A stretch of 56,691 nucleotides of DNA, from contig JAUXWR010000502.1 of NCBI GenBank assembly GCA_030680075.1, forward strand, positions 1-56,691, in the 5' to 3' direction. How positions within the stretch are numbered: the stretch's first letter is position 1; every line of letters starts with the position of its first letter. Positions 1 through 9,644 of this stretch are shown here, one piece after another. The notes under the pieces were generated by a model. The model was not told the origin of the DNA. It did not search any database and saw only the letters and a program-made list of their open reading frames with translations. Source of the DNA: Legionella sp. (GTDB lineage: Bacteria; Pseudomonadota; Gammaproteobacteria; Legionellales; Legionellaceae). Position numbers and translations under genes: made by a program.

Positions 1-73
1 GCGTAATCCGGGTTATCTGGTTCGGCATAACGCATTTCCCGGATTACGCTGACGCTAATCCGGGCTACACACA
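1..73. repeat. Palindromic repeat, family A (partial)
   Basis: The window opens inside a dispersed palindrome whose arms read GTAATCCGGG and CCCGGATTACGC, followed by GCTAATCCGGGCTAC. The same family recurs at 22254-22341 and twice at the right end of the window. It is intergenic, upstream of hslO. The left part is cut by the window edge, so its full extent is unknown. Confidence 0.75.
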
Positions 74-183
74 GTTCAGAGGTCACGTTTGTAATGCTTG
101 TTTTTCATTCATTATACTACCAACGTTCTCTATTATGATAGAATTGTATGTTTTTAAAGATAGTGAATCGATGAGTTTTATAA

Positions 184-1029
184 ATGAATGAACCAGACAG
201 CCTGCAACGCTTCATGTTTGAACACGAAAGCATTCGCGGAGAAATTGCCCACCTAAATGATACCTATACAACCATCATGGGGCAGCGCGATTACCCTCCC
301 ATGGTAAAAAATTTACTGGGCGAAGCGCTGATTTCCTGTTTATTATTGACTGGCAGCATTAAATTTGAAGGAGAGCTTAGCTTACAATTTCAAGGCGATA
401 AGCGCCTGCCCTTATTGCTCGTACAATGCGATAATCAACTGCACATGCGCGCATTCGCAAAATATCAGGATGATCTGGCGAGCACAGATTACACTGAGGC
501 TTTTTTACAAGGTAAAATGGTATTAACTATCAACCAATTTAACCAGACGCAATCCTATCAAAGCATAGTGCCCATCCAAACAACCTCCATGAGCGAAAAT
601 TTGATGCATTATTTTGCGCAGTCAGAACAGGTTGCAACGCGTGTATGGCTCGCGGTGGGAGAAAATAATGTTGCTGGCATTCTTATTCAATTAATGCCAG
701 GACAAGACACGGTTCAACGAGAGCATTTCTGGGAATACGCAGTCCATCTCGGGCAAACGGTCAGTGAGGAAGAATTGCTAACGCTTGATAATCAAACATT
801 ATTACATCGCCTCTACCATGAGACAGAATTGCGCCTTTTTGATGGACGCTCTGTCCGTTTTCAATGCCGCTGCAGCACTGAAAAAATGAAACAGGTTCTT
901 AATGTTCTAGGTGAAGACGATACCAGGCAACTGTTGAGTGAGAAAGGCCAGGTCGATGTCACCTGTGATTTTTGTAACCGCCACTATGCCTTTGATGCCA
1001 TTGATATTGCCCTGTTATTTCATAAATAG
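184..1029 (+). CDS. hslO: Hsp33 redox-regulated chaperonin
   Basis: Cytosolic holdase chaperone that is activated by oxidation and protects unfolding proteins during oxidative stress. The 281-residue length fits the family (about 290). The C-terminal zinc centre is visible as FQCRC (Cys228, Cys230) and CDFC (Cys261, Cys264), the CxC...CxxC arrangement that forms disulfides when the protein is oxidised. The N-terminal part has the usual Hsp33 pattern around GEALISCLLLTGSIKFEG. The ATG at 184 follows an AT-rich leader without a clear Shine-Dalgarno sequence. It stands alone on the plus strand, convergent with the next gene. Identification is firm. Confidence 0.97.
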   Translation: MNEPDSLQRFMFEHESIRGEIAHLNDTYTTIMGQRDYPPMVKNLLGEALISCLLLTGSIKFEGELSLQFQGDKRLPLLLVQCDNQLHMRAFAKYQDDLASTDYTEAFLQGKMVLTINQFNQTQSYQSIVPIQTTSMSENLMHYFAQSEQVATRVWLAVGENNVAGILIQLMPGQDTVQREHFWEYAVHLGQTVSEEELLTLDNQTLLHRLYHETELRLFDGRSVRFQCRCSTEKMKQVLNVLGEDDTRQLLSEKGQVDVTCDFCNRHYAFDAIDIALLFHK

Positions 1030-1044
1030 TTCGATTTGTTGCCT

Positions 1045-1542
1045 CTACTGAGGAGGCAACTGTGCTGCTGAAATAATGCCGGGGTCAATTTTACTAAATT
1101 GCAAGTATTCACCACGCATTGCCTGTAAGATTTGCTGTAACGTAAAAAACTGATCACTTAATTGAAAAAACAAATTAGCTAATTGTGGCTCATGTAGTTC
1201 TCCAACGGAGAGATAAGCCGCCTGCCCCATGTCCGAGAAGTAGTTCAAATTAAGATGACGACGCTTGGCAATACCAGGGAAAAGCCCACAAAACAATAAA
1301 CTCTTATCCCCTACATCGCGCAATAATTCAACTTGACGATGGCGAGAGGTACGCATGGACTCCAGAAAATCAAGCGCCAGCACTGAATCAATTAATTTGG
1401 TACCTTGAGAAAAGCGCATTAAGAGAAACACGAGGTAGCTTTCTGTGCTCTCATTTAAGACTAACCTTGTGGATGCCTGCGCTTCATTAACTAACGCATG
1501 CCATTGAGAGGTTTCTGTGGGATGTAAAATCAACGTCTTCAT
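1045..1542 (-). CDS. Conserved hypothetical protein (165 aa)
   Basis: I do not recognise a named family. The start is the ATG at 1542, which has a GGGGG Shine-Dalgarno about seven bases upstream; a TTG six bases further up would be poorly spaced. The protein is soluble, with no signal peptide or membrane segment, and is predicted mostly helical. It has the look of a conserved gammaproteobacterial housekeeping-type protein of unknown role. It ends 16 bases from the hslO stop on the opposite strand, so the two genes converge with no room for a separate terminator. Confidence 0.75.
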   Translation of the reverse strand: MKTLILHPTETSQWHALVNEAQASTRLVLNESTESYLVFLLMRFSQGTKLIDSVLALDFLESMRTSRHRQVELLRDVGDKSLLFCGLFPGIAKRRHLNLNYFSDMGQAAYLSVGELHEPQLANLFFQLSDQFFTLQQILQAMRGEYLQFSKIDPGIISAAQLPPQ

Positions 1543-1618
1543 GAACAAACCCCCTTTTTACTTCTTACTGATAGTGTAGCAAATTTCATACCAGGATGAC
1601 GCAGGTTCCATATATTGA

Positions 1619-2620
1619 TTATATAAGTGCCTCAAAAACAGACTCATCGATAGAGGGGGCAGCGCTCTTTGATGCGATGGGGTACACAAAATTGCTGATG
1701 ATATTTTGCCAAAAATCTTTATAAAGATATGCTTGCAATGGGTGATGATCATCCATTGGAAAGCAGGGGCCATGGTTTGCCTCGAGCAACCATGGCCGTC
1801 CCGTGCTATCAATCATAAAATCCATCCCAAAAAGTGCAAAATCGCGTTTACTATCTGTTACAAAAGCATGAGGATGGCTTTGTAATAAACCTGAAATTAC
1901 ATTGGTTAAAATGGATTTTATTTGCGGATAAAATTCCCGATAAAATTCAAATTTTTTGGTGGGTATTTGAATAACATTAGGTTCATTTCCAAACAAATGT
2001 TCATTGGTTAAATGCGATTTTAAATCGGTGAAATCAGTGGCATTAAACGGCTGCAAAGCCACATTAAAATAGCCCTGGGGATATAGAAAAGCACCCGCAT
2101 AATTGGTCAGTACCACAAAATGGCGAATACTGTATTTGCGTGAATCGCGAAGCAGGTGGGGATTTTTTATGTATTGTTGCAATACGTGCTCACCGCCTAA
2201 GCGATTAAATGATGAGAAGTGCGCTTCAAGTGCAGAAAGTGTGGTGAAAATTTTTATCTGTTGCCCATTATTAAGTAGCGAAGGTTTTAGAATCCAAACA
2301 GGCTCACCACAGCCACCTGGTGCATAAAATTCACAAGCAACCTTACTCAACACAGCAGGCCAATTTTGATCATTGATGCAATAGGTGCGCGGCATCACTT
2401 CTGGGCAATAGCGGGAAATCAACTGCGCCAATAAATGTTTATATTCGAGAGATAGAGCCGCGTCCTCATTAAACGCGAGATTTTTGTCACTAAAATCGGC
2501 AAATTTTCGAAAGCGGCTTGCCGTCCAACCATTAGCTTGTAGATGCGCACTTAAATTATAGAAAGTAGGCGTCAAAGGAGTTGGAAAATAAAAGCGATTT
2601 TTCAGGTATTTATCTAACAA
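1619..2620 (-). CDS. Tubulin-tyrosine-ligase-like ATP-grasp protein
   Basis: The 333-residue protein has the signature order of the tubulin-tyrosine ligase (TTL) family: WILKPSLLNNGQ at residues 109-120 (the W-I-x-K-P nucleotide-binding strand, though the usual glycine-rich turn is altered), KYSIRHFVV at 162-170 (the K-x-D-x-R strand, here with Ser for Asp), and FALFGMDFMID...PWLLEANHGP at 261-285, giving Asp267, Glu280 and Asn282 as metal/ATP ligands. TTL enzymes ligate amino acids such as Tyr, Glu or Gly to protein side chains or termini. TTL-like proteins are mainly eukaryotic, so a host-directed role is conceivable, but nothing here shows secretion. The start is TTG at 2620, eight bases after GGGAG; no nearby ATG lies in frame. 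Confidence 0.75.
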   Translation of the reverse strand: MLDKYLKNRFYFPTPLTPTFYNLSAHLQANGWTASRFRKFADFSDKNLAFNEDAALSLEYKHLLAQLISRYCPEVMPRTYCINDQNWPAVLSKVACEFYAPGGCGEPVWILKPSLLNNGQQIKIFTTLSALEAHFSSFNRLGGEHVLQQYIKNPHLLRDSRKYSIRHFVVLTNYAGAFLYPQGYFNVALQPFNATDFTDLKSHLTNEHLFGNEPNVIQIPTKKFEFYREFYPQIKSILTNVISGLLQSHPHAFVTDSKRDFALFGMDFMIDSTGRPWLLEANHGPCFPMDDHHPLQAYLYKDFWQNIISNFVYPIASKSAAPSIDESVFEALI

Positions 2621-2712
2621 AATTAAAGCTCCCGAATATAGCGAAACATACGGTGTGAAGAGTCTCTTTAAAACAAGAATATTATGCTATTATTAAACTA
2701 TATTTTAACTCC

Positions 2713-2721
2713 TGTGGATAA
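2713..2721 (-). promoter_or_regulatory. DnaA-box-like 9-mer
   Basis: TGTGGATAA is an exact reverse complement of the DnaA box TTATCCACA. It lies six bases before the ATG of the 262-residue acidic protein. A single 9-mer can occur by chance, so a regulatory role is only a possibility. Confidence 0.3.
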
Positions 2722-2726
2722 TAATT

Positions 2727-3515
2727 ATGTCCAGTGATAAAGATACCGTCAAAACTGAGCTTGATAACAAATTAAAAGCAGCTGAGCCAACTACCACGGC
2801 ACCCACGCCCGTTGCCAATGCGCCAGCCCCTGACACCGAAGCCAAAAAACCCGAGCAGCTTCCCCCTTCTCATAAAATAGCCGATATTTTGGACCGAAGT
2901 GAAGACGCAAAAAAACAGAAAACAGAGAACCCTCTCATGGACGCCATAAATGAGCTAAAAGATTGGGTTATAGAAATGCACAAAACTGCTGGCGATAAGG
3001 CAGTTATCAACAAAATTACATCCGTCTTAAGCAAATTAACCGATTTTTCTTCTACAAAAGAGGCAGCAGCCCAACCAAAGACAGAAACCCCGGCAAAAAT
3101 TGCTCCAGAACCTGAGGATAATATCGAATTATCGCCTATGGATGATACAACCGATTTGAGTTCTGATGAAGAAGCGAAAGAAAAGAAAGCAGAGAATCCT
3201 CTCCAGGACGCGATGAATGAGCTGGGAGCATGGGTTAGAGAAATGCAAGAAGCTAATGCCGCTCAAGAAATTATAACGAAGGCGACATCCGTCTTAACCA
3301 AATTAACGAACGTTGCCGCTGAAAAAGAAGTAAACCTCGACAATGCGCCAGACCAACCTAAAGCTGTTCCAGCACCTGAGACTGAATTATCCGCTATGGA
3401 TGATACAACCGATTTGAATGCTGATAGGAATCTGGAGGACATTGAAATACAAGAGCGTAAAAAACCAGCTCCTGAAGTTCCTAATGATCCTGAGCTTGAA
3501 GTTAAACCCCGGTAA
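2727..3515 (+). CDS. Acidic/lysine-rich protein with internal duplication
   Basis: Unrecognised 262-residue protein. It contains two copies of a unit of about 88 residues. Copy one (residues about 64-148) and copy two (about 154-233) both start K-x-E-N-P-L-x-D-A-x-N-E-L, continue through W-V-x-E-M and T-S-V-L-x-K-L-T, pass a Pro/Ala-rich linker and end M-D-D-T-T-D-L. The head and linkers are Ala/Pro/Thr/Glu rich and probably disordered. There is no signal peptide, no membrane segment and no cysteine. The C-terminal 30 residues are charged and acidic, which is compatible with, but not proof of, a type IV secretion tail. It may be a Legionella effector or a cytosolic structural protein. Confidence 0.7.
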   Translation: MSSDKDTVKTELDNKLKAAEPTTTAPTPVANAPAPDTEAKKPEQLPPSHKIADILDRSEDAKKQKTENPLMDAINELKDWVIEMHKTAGDKAVINKITSVLSKLTDFSSTKEAAAQPKTETPAKIAPEPEDNIELSPMDDTTDLSSDEEAKEKKAENPLQDAMNELGAWVREMQEANAAQEIITKATSVLTKLTNVAAEKEVNLDNAPDQPKAVPAPETELSAMDDTTDLNADRNLEDIEIQERKKPAPEVPNDPELEVKPR

Positions 3516-3635
3516 GCCTGATTCAAGGCCGCAGCTTCTGCCCTTATGCCGTCTATGCGAGCTTTTGTATGAAATCCAGAAAACGTATAGACACTAACTT
3601 TTTAGCCTTACTATGATTGACACCGCTCTAATGGG

Positions 3636-3845
3636 TGTCGTCCCGGAATTTAGTAAGACTTGGTGAGCGTGCGAACCTAGTCTTACTAAATTCCGGGATC
3701 CATTCCACTCCGTGCATCTTGTCAGGCAATATTACTTTTCATAATCCCAGGAATAATACACCGTACCAGCCTGGAAATAGATCCAGGACATTTAGAGAGA
3801 CTAAACTCGCGCGCTCGTTAAGTCTCTCTTAATTCCGGGACGACA
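3636..3845. repeat. MITE-like element with terminal inverted repeats and two hairpins
   Basis: A 210-bp element bounded by perfect 15-bp inverted repeats: TGTCGTCCCGGAATT at 3636-3650 and its complement at 3831-3845. Inside are two further palindromes. Bases 3641-3660 pair perfectly with 3679-3698 (20 bp, 18-base loop), and AGAGAGACT at 3794-3802 pairs with 3821-3829. I could not find an obvious target-site duplication. The architecture resembles a non-autonomous mobile element, but no second copy lies in this window. Confidence 0.6.
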
Positions 3846-3962
3846 GAGAAAGAAATTCGAGAGTCAGGCATTATATTGCTGCCGGATTGGACATCTGGCG
3901 CCATTTAGGATAGATAATAATTTATGCAAATTGTGGAGTTATTCAGAAGCCGCAGGAGACGC

Positions 3963-4045
3963 AATCCAGTGACCTTTGTGAACAACAGATATACTTATTA
4001 TCATTTCCAAGGTCACTGGATTTCACTTTATTCGCAAAGACGGCA
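3963..4045. repeat. Palindromic repeat, family C
   Basis: AATCCAGTGACCTT at 3963-3976 is the perfect complement of 4009-4022. It is followed by TCGCAAAGACGGC. A related unit lies at 9507-9600, with CAATCCAGTG, CTGGATTGC and the same TCGCAAAGACGGC tail, so this is a dispersed family. Confidence 0.6.
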
Positions 4046-4132
4046 TTTTCATTGCGAAATTAAAAATTCACCTGTGTAAACTGAATAAGCACACTTTTTC
4101 AAGTGCTAATAGGATTTAAACGCTACATCGTG

Positions 4133-4138
4133 TATAAT
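4133..4138 (+). promoter_or_regulatory. Probable -10 box of typA
   Basis: A perfect TATAAT lies 74 bases before the typA start. The expected -35 position is poor (TAGGAT), so only the -10 element is convincing. Confidence 0.4.
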
Positions 4139-4211
4139 GGTGAATTCATGAACATATACTGTTTTTGCTGCTACCGTCGTGTAACTCTCATTACCGCTAA
4201 CAAGGTCTTTT

Positions 4212-6035
4212 ATGATTGAAATGATTCGTAATATCGCCATTATCGCCCACGTGGATCATGGTAAAACTACTTTAGTTGATAAACTCCTCCAACAAACGGG
4301 CACGCTTAATGAGCGCGCACCCAAAGTTGAACGCCTGATGGATTCCAACGCCCTTGAAAAAGAGCGAGGCATTACTATTCTTGCCAAAAACACTTGCGTT
4401 CGCTGGCACGATCACCAGATTAACATTGTGGATACCCCAGGACACGCCGATTTTGGTGGTGAGGTAGAACGAATTCTCTCGATGGTAGATAGCGTATTGT
4501 TATTGGTGGATGCGGTGGATGGTCCTATGCCGCAAACGCGCTTTGTAACACAAAAAGCATTCGCCCGCGGCTTAAATCCCATTGTTGTTATTAACAAAAT
4601 TGACCGCCCAGGTGCAAGACCCCATTGGGTTATGGATCAGGTTTTTGATTTGTTTGATAACTTAGGTGCCACTGACAAGCAACTTGACTTCCCTGTTGTT
4701 TATGCCTCGGCACTAAATGGCTACGCTAAACTCAATTTAGAAGACGAAGCCACTGACATGTCGGCTTTACTTCAGACTATTCTTGATAAAGTATCCGCCC
4801 CTGCTGTCGATGAAAATGGGCCCTTCCAAATGCAAATAAGCTCGCTTGACTATTCGTCTTACGTGGGCACCATAGGTATTGGTCGTGTTTCACGCGGGCG
4901 CGTTAAAGTTAAATCGCCTATCAAAATTATTGATAAAGATGGCAATGTGCGTAGCGGCCGTCTCTTGCAGATTCTGGGCTTTAGTGGCCTTGACCGTGTT
5001 GAGATTGAAGAAGCCGGTGCTGGTGATATCGTCGCCGTGACCGGTATTGAGCAGCTCAATATTTCCGACACACTTTGCGATCCGAATGTTGTAGAAGCAT
5101 TGCCACCCCTCATGGTCGATGAGCCTACTATCAGCATGACTTTCCAGGTTAACGACTCGCCTTTCGCAGGCCAGGATGGTAAATATGTAACTAGCCGACG
5201 AATTCGCGACCGCCTGCAAACAGAACTGCTTCATAATGTGGCTTTACGGGTAGAAGATACCGCTGATCCGGATAAATTCCGCGTATCAGGACGCGGTGAG
5301 CTACATCTGTCCATTCTTATTGAAACCATGCGACGTGAAGGCTACGAGATGGCTATTTCCAAGCCTGAAGTAATCATGCATGAGCAAGATGGCGAACAAC
5401 AAGAACCCTACGAGCGCTTGACTGTCGACGTTGAAGAAAGCAGTCAGGGAACTATCATGGAAAAACTGGGCGAGCGGCGCGCTGAATTACAAGACATGGT
5501 ACCAGATGGTAAAGGACGCGTACGTCTTGACTACATCGTACCCACGCGAGGCTTAATCGGTTTTCACACCGAGTTTTTATCAAGCACTTCAGGCACAGGC
5601 CTTATGTACCACGTTTATGACCATTACGGCCCCGCTTTTAAAGGACGCCTTGGAAAACGAAACAGCGGCGTACTTATTGCCAACTGCCAAGGTACCGCTC
5701 GAGGCTTTGCGCTCTTTAATCTGCAAGACCGCGGAAGGCTATTTATTGAGCCACAATTAGCCTGTTATGAAGGGATGATTGTAGGTATTCATGCCCGCGA
5801 TAATGATTTGGTTGTTAACGTTACCAAGGAAAAGCAATTAACAAACATGCGTGCATCTGGCACCGATGAGCATATCCTTTTAACCCCGCCCATCAAATTA
5901 TCACTTGAACAAGCGCTGGAATTTATTGATGATGATGAGTTGGTTGAAGTAACGCCGCTCTCTATTCGTCTGCGTAAGAAAGAGTTAAAAGAAACGGATC
6001 GCAAACGAACGTCAAGGGCAAACACTGAAGACTAA
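4212..6035 (+). CDS. typA: Ribosome-associated translational GTPase TypA/BipA
   Basis: Ribosome-binding GTPase of the elongation-factor family that supports ribosome assembly and growth under stress. The G motifs are visible: AHVDHGKT at residues 12-19, the switch-region [17 protein letters not shown], and [10 protein letters not shown], the last being TypA-specific. The EF-G-like C-terminal domains follow, with [12 protein letters not shown] and VPTRGLIGF, which separate TypA from LepA and EF-G. Length 607 is normal. The ATG at 4212 is used; MIRN three codons later is an alternative. It heads a plus-strand run with nadK and recN, and nadK begins directly after it. Confidence 0.97.
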   Translation: MIEMIRNIAIIAHVDHGKTTLVDKLLQQTGTLNERAPKVERLMDSNALEKERGITILAKNTCVRWHDHQINIVDTPGHADFGGEVERILSMVDSVLLLVDAVDGPMPQTRFVTQKAFARGLNPIVVINKIDRPGARPHWVMDQVFDLFDNLGATDKQLDFPVVYASALNGYAKLNLEDEATDMSALLQTILDKVSAPAVDENGPFQMQISSLDYSSYVGTIGIGRVSRGRVKVKSPIKIIDKDGNVRSGRLLQILGFSGLDRVEIEEAGAGDIVAVTGIEQLNISDTLCDPNVVEALPPLMVDEPTISMTFQVNDSPFAGQDGKYVTSRRIRDRLQTELLHNVALRVEDTADPDKFRVSGRGELHLSILIETMRREGYEMAISKPEVIMHEQDGEQQEPYERLTVDVEESSQGTIMEKLGERRAELQDMVPDGKGRVRLDYIVPTRGLIGFHTEFLSSTSGTGLMYHVYDHYGPAFKGRLGKRNSGVLIANCQGTARGFALFNLQDRGRLFIEPQLACYEGMIVGIHARDNDLVVNVTKEKQLTNMRASGTDEHILLTPPIKLSLEQALEFIDDDELVEVTPLSIRLRKKELKETDRKRTSRANTED

Positions 6036-6058
6036 TCTTGAGGACTGGGCGCACTGAC

Positions 6059-6946
6059 ATGAAGCCGAAATTTCAACGAGTTATCCTTTATGCGCGGCAT
6101 CACCGCGCAAATCAAGGTGTTAATGAGAGCTTGCAACGGTTGGTTGAGTTCTTGCAAGAACACCAGGTGGAAACATTTGTTGATATTGATACGGCGAGCC
6201 ACTTCACCACTAATTTACCTGTACTTGCCCGTGCTGAAATGGGCAAAAAACGGGATTTAATTGTGGTTGTAGGCGGCGATGGCAGCATGCTTTCTGCCAC
6301 TCGTATGGCGATTTCGGTAAATGTGCCGGTCATTGGCATTAACCGCGGTCGTTTAGGCTTTTTAACAGACATCTCGCCTCTTGATATTGAAAAACAATTA
6401 AGTGCCGTTCTTCATGGTGAATACTGTGAAGAACAACGCTTTCTCTTAAAAACACGCATTCACGATCAAAAAAATACCTATTACGAAGGCAATGCGCTAA
6501 ATGACGTAGTGCTGAGTCGCGGCAATGAAACCCATTTAATAGAGTTTGATTTGTATATTGACGAACAATTTGTAAGTCATTATCGTTCAGATGGGCTGAT
6601 TATCGCCACCCCTACCGGGTCCACCGCTTATGCATTGTCCGCAGGCGGCCCTATTATGCACCCCAAGATTAATGCTATTGTATTGGTTCCTATGTTTTTA
6701 CACAGCTTAAGCTCACGCCCTCTGGTGATTGATGGCGAAGCCTCTATTGATTTACACATTAGTGAATCCAATGAAAGCGACCTTCGCGTTAGCTGCGATG
6801 GCCATGAATCCCGAATGGTAAAACCCGGGCAATGTGTTTCAATACAAAAAACCGTAGAACGACTTCGTTTATTGCATCCGAGTGATTACCACTATTATGA
6901 TACATTAAGAATAAAACTTGGTTGGGAATCTAAAAATCAGGGATAA
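6059..6946 (+). CDS. nadK: NAD kinase
   Basis: ATP-dependent phosphorylation of NAD to NADP. The catalytic GGDGSML motif is at residues 72-78 and the second conserved block, [20 protein letters not shown], is present intact. I chose the ATG at 6059 (295 residues, MKPKFQR), which matches the usual length. The frame stays open upstream to a TTG at 6038, three bases after the typA stop, but those seven codons do not look like NadK. AGGA at 6041-6044 is somewhat distant from the ATG. Probably co-transcribed with typA and recN. Confidence 0.96.
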   Translation: MKPKFQRVILYARHHRANQGVNESLQRLVEFLQEHQVETFVDIDTASHFTTNLPVLARAEMGKKRDLIVVVGGDGSMLSATRMAISVNVPVIGINRGRLGFLTDISPLDIEKQLSAVLHGEYCEEQRFLLKTRIHDQKNTYYEGNALNDVVLSRGNETHLIEFDLYIDEQFVSHYRSDGLIIATPTGSTAYALSAGGPIMHPKINAIVLVPMFLHSLSSRPLVIDGEASIDLHISESNESDLRVSCDGHESRMVKPGQCVSIQKTVERLRLLHPSDYHYYDTLRIKLGWESKNQG

Positions 6947-6949
6947 ATC

Positions 6950-8614
6950 ATGCTAACGGCACTTCGCATTGAAAATTTCGCCATCGTTAAACAACTCGAG
7001 CTGGATTTTGCCCATGGAATGACGGCATTTACAGGTGAGACAGGGGCTGGTAAATCTATCATGATTGATGCGCTCATGCTGGCGATGGGCGGTCGTGGGG
7101 ATGCGTCGGTTATACGCCCTGGCGCGCAAAAATGTGATATCAGTGCCGCTTTTCAACTAGATGAGCAAACAGAGCCTGCGGATTGGCTTAATGATCATGA
7201 TATCGATTGCGACAATGGTGAGATTATCTTAAGACGCGTTCTTTATAGTGAGGGCCGCTCCAAGTCTTATATAAACGGCCAACCATTTCCGTTACAAAAG
7301 GTGAAGGAACTAAGCGAAATGCTTGTTCATATCCACGGCCAGCACCAACACCAAACGCTAATGCAACACGCAACTCATCGCAGTCAGCTTGATAATTACG
7401 CGGGACATGAAGAGCTTTTGCACAACGTCGCGTCTCTTTACAAACAATGTCAGAAAATCAAAACAGAGATGGATGCATTGAAAAATCAGGATAATCATCG
7501 TGACAGGATTGAACTATTGCAATTCCAGATTGATGAATTAAACGCTCTTCATCTTCAGGAAGGTGAAATGCAAAGTTTAAGCGATGAACATCAGCTTCTG
7601 CATCACGCGCATGATTATTTGCAGGCGACTCAACAAATTATTCATCAATTAAATGGCGATGATGTCGGCAATATCAGTATGTCACTTAGTCAGGTTTTGC
7701 AGCTGCTTCAGGACTTACCTAACGAAAATACAGCAATAAAAAATTCATTAGAGCTGATTAATAATGCCATCATTCAATGTGACGAAGCGCTGGATGAAAT
7801 TAAACAATTTAGTGAACAGGTACAATTAGATCCTGAGCGTTTACAAGAAGTAGAAGCTCGCATTAGCGCGCTCCATCAAGCAGCTCGCAAGCACCATGTC
7901 GAGGCGAGTCAACTACCTGTTCATGCAGAACGTTTGCAGGAAGAATTACAACAGTTACAAAATCGCGATAATCGCCTAATAGAATTGCAACAGCATTACG
8001 AGCAGCAATTACACGCCTATGAGCAATTGGCGCTGAAACTCAAAAATTCTCGCCTTTTGTATGCTGACAAATTGGCAAATGAAATAAGTATAATTATTCG
8101 GCAATTAGGAATGCCTAAAGGGCACGTCAGTATTGAAATAACCCCACTTGAGCGCATGCAACCACATGGCATGGATAAAGTTGAATATAAAGTCTGTACC
8201 AACCCCGGCATGGCACCTGATGCATTGAGTAAAGTAGCCTCAGGGGGCGAGCTTTCGCGAATAAGTCTTGCGATTCAAATGATAACTGCCCAACGCGGCG
8301 CGACACCAACCTTGCTTTTTGATGAAGTGGATGTCGGCATTGGGGGCGCTACGGCGGCTTTAGTGGGGCAATTGTTGCGTAAATTAGGAGAGCGTCTGCA
8401 AGTGTTCTGCGTGACCCACCAGCCGCAAGTCGCCTCTTCAGCACATCATCATTTTGTCGTCGAAAAATACAGTGATAATGAGCAAACCTACTCGCACATT
8501 ATTGCCCTTACTGAAACGGATAAAGTAGATGAAATTGCAAGAATGCTTGGCGGTTTAACCATTACAGATCAAACCCGCTCCCACGCCCGTGAATTGTTAG
8601 TGCAGAGTCACTGA
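6950..8614 (+). CDS. recN: DNA repair ATPase RecN
   Basis: SMC-like ATPase of recombinational double-strand-break repair. Walker A is GETGAGKS at residues 29-36. The middle of the protein is a long Gln/Glu-rich coiled coil. The C-terminal half has the ABC signature region VASGGELSRISLAIQ and Walker B LLFDEVDVGIGGATA, then VFCVTHQPQVAS. Length 554 is standard. The ATG is three bases after the nadK stop, consistent with an operon. No SOS box was recognised immediately upstream, which is expected if it is read through from typA-nadK. A degenerate copy of its last ~65 bases lies 1.1 kb downstream. Confidence 0.97.
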   Translation: MLTALRIENFAIVKQLELDFAHGMTAFTGETGAGKSIMIDALMLAMGGRGDASVIRPGAQKCDISAAFQLDEQTEPADWLNDHDIDCDNGEIILRRVLYSEGRSKSYINGQPFPLQKVKELSEMLVHIHGQHQHQTLMQHATHRSQLDNYAGHEELLHNVASLYKQCQKIKTEMDALKNQDNHRDRIELLQFQIDELNALHLQEGEMQSLSDEHQLLHHAHDYLQATQQIIHQLNGDDVGNISMSLSQVLQLLQDLPNENTAIKNSLELINNAIIQCDEALDEIKQFSEQVQLDPERLQEVEARISALHQAARKHHVEASQLPVHAERLQEELQQLQNRDNRLIELQQHYEQQLHAYEQLALKLKNSRLLYADKLANEISIIIRQLGMPKGHVSIEITPLERMQPHGMDKVEYKVCTNPGMAPDALSKVASGGELSRISLAIQMITAQRGATPTLLFDEVDVGIGGATAALVGQLLRKLGERLQVFCVTHQPQVASSAHHHFVVEKYSDNEQTYSHIIALTETDKVDEIARMLGGLTITDQTRSHARELLVQSH

Positions 8615-8670
8615 TCTAACATTTTCGGTTTAGGCAGTATCTATATAAAACTCATGTAGCTGTAGTAGAC

Positions 8671-9426
8671 TCAAGAAAAATCTATTCCCATTATTTCCCT
8701 GTTTTGTTTTTTCCCATTTGGAACAATCTCATCCAAATGGTTAATATACTCTTTACAGTCTCTAGTAATTGCCGAGCCATTTACATCAATATCGGTATTA
8801 TTTTTAATATAGAATGCTGTTAAATACATGAGAGAAGGAATTTCCTTCTTATCTGAATGATTAATTTGAAAGAACAAATGTTTATAATCGTCCCGTTTTA
8901 ATTCTTCAACGCGTTCTTTTATTGATCTAATACTAGTTCTAGGGTAACGGAATAATTCCTTATAGGAAGAGATTTTTTCATCAATATATTCATCTATTAG
9001 ACCTCCTATTTGGTCTGTATGAACTATATAACGTAATAAAGCTGGGAGTATCAAATAATACGTTAATAATCCTTGTAAAATTGAGCTACCAGAAGCAACG
9101 AATGTAGCAAATATATTATTCGTAAATAAGACAATTGATAGAAAGTCCATAGAAGCTTGAAGAAAGATAAAATCATGTCTAATTTTATTTATAAAAACCT
9201 CTTTCATTTGCTTTTTCAATCTTATTCGATCGTAATAATATGAATGAAAGACATTTTCAAATATTGCAACTAATAGAGTAGGGTCTTGCGAACCAAGCTG
9301 TTCAATAAATTTTTTTACTTCTTTTCTATTGTTGTTTCTTCCAGCAAAATAGCCCATTACTAAATCAATCTTATTTATTTCAAAGAAATGATCACGTATT
9401 GACCGTAAAATGGGTAGTGGTTCCAT
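8671..9426 (-). CDS. AT-rich orphan protein with hydrophobic centre
   Basis: Unrecognised 251-residue protein. The ATG at 9426 has AAGGTG upstream at good spacing. Residues about 90-135 form two hydrophobic stretches (FIFLQASMDFLSIVLF and GLLTYYLILPALLRYIV), probably a membrane hairpin. The flanks are Lys/Arg/Glu rich and helical. The coding sequence is clearly more AT-rich than recN or nadK. It lies opposite to recN and is followed on its far side by a palindromic repeat and a decayed recN tail, so I infer it arrived by insertion. A Legionella effector is possible. No function is assigned. Confidence 0.65.
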   Translation of the reverse strand: MEPLPILRSIRDHFFEINKIDLVMGYFAGRNNNRKEVKKFIEQLGSQDPTLLVAIFENVFHSYYYDRIRLKKQMKEVFINKIRHDFIFLQASMDFLSIVLFTNNIFATFVASGSSILQGLLTYYLILPALLRYIVHTDQIGGLIDEYIDEKISSYKELFRYPRTSIRSIKERVEELKRDDYKHLFFQINHSDKKEIPSLMYLTAFYIKNNTDIDVNGSAITRDCKEYINHLDEIVPNGKKQNREIMGIDFS

Positions 9427-9506
9427 TTAGCGCACCTTAAATTTAATTCAACATGCCTATTTTAATTACATACATGTAGATTTACAACACGTTTACACCG
9501 GGGCAC

Positions 9507-9600
9507 AATCCAGTGGTCTTAAAAAGACTAATGAGTAAATCCATTGTTCGAAAAAGTCGCTGGATTGCTTCACCTGCGGTTCGCAAAGACGGCTTTTTTT
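9507..9600. repeat. Palindromic repeat, family C (second copy)
   Basis: CAATCCAGTG...CTGGATTGC with the trailing TCGCAAAGACGGC seen also at 3963-4045. The copies are diverged in the loop. It lies between the orphan gene and the recN-tail remnant, within the 349-base gene-free stretch 9427-9775. A 66-codon minus-strand frame here is produced by the repeat and is not considered a gene. Confidence 0.55.
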
Positions 9601-9644
9601 GAGATTTAAAATTGTCCAGAGCAAATGTTGGGGAAAGGTGCTCG

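Larger units (their letters stand above)
3516..4211. other. Gene-free region with palindromes
   Basis: About 700 bases between the acidic protein and typA. It holds a MITE-like element (3636-3845), a separate palindrome (3963-4045) and the typA promoter region. A 65-codon open frame at 3635-3832 is produced by the repeat itself and has no good start signal. I see no credible gene. Confidence 0.7.

Noticed and set aside
3635..3832. 65-codon plus-strand frame
   Set aside because: It lies entirely within the MITE-like palindrome and has no supported start.
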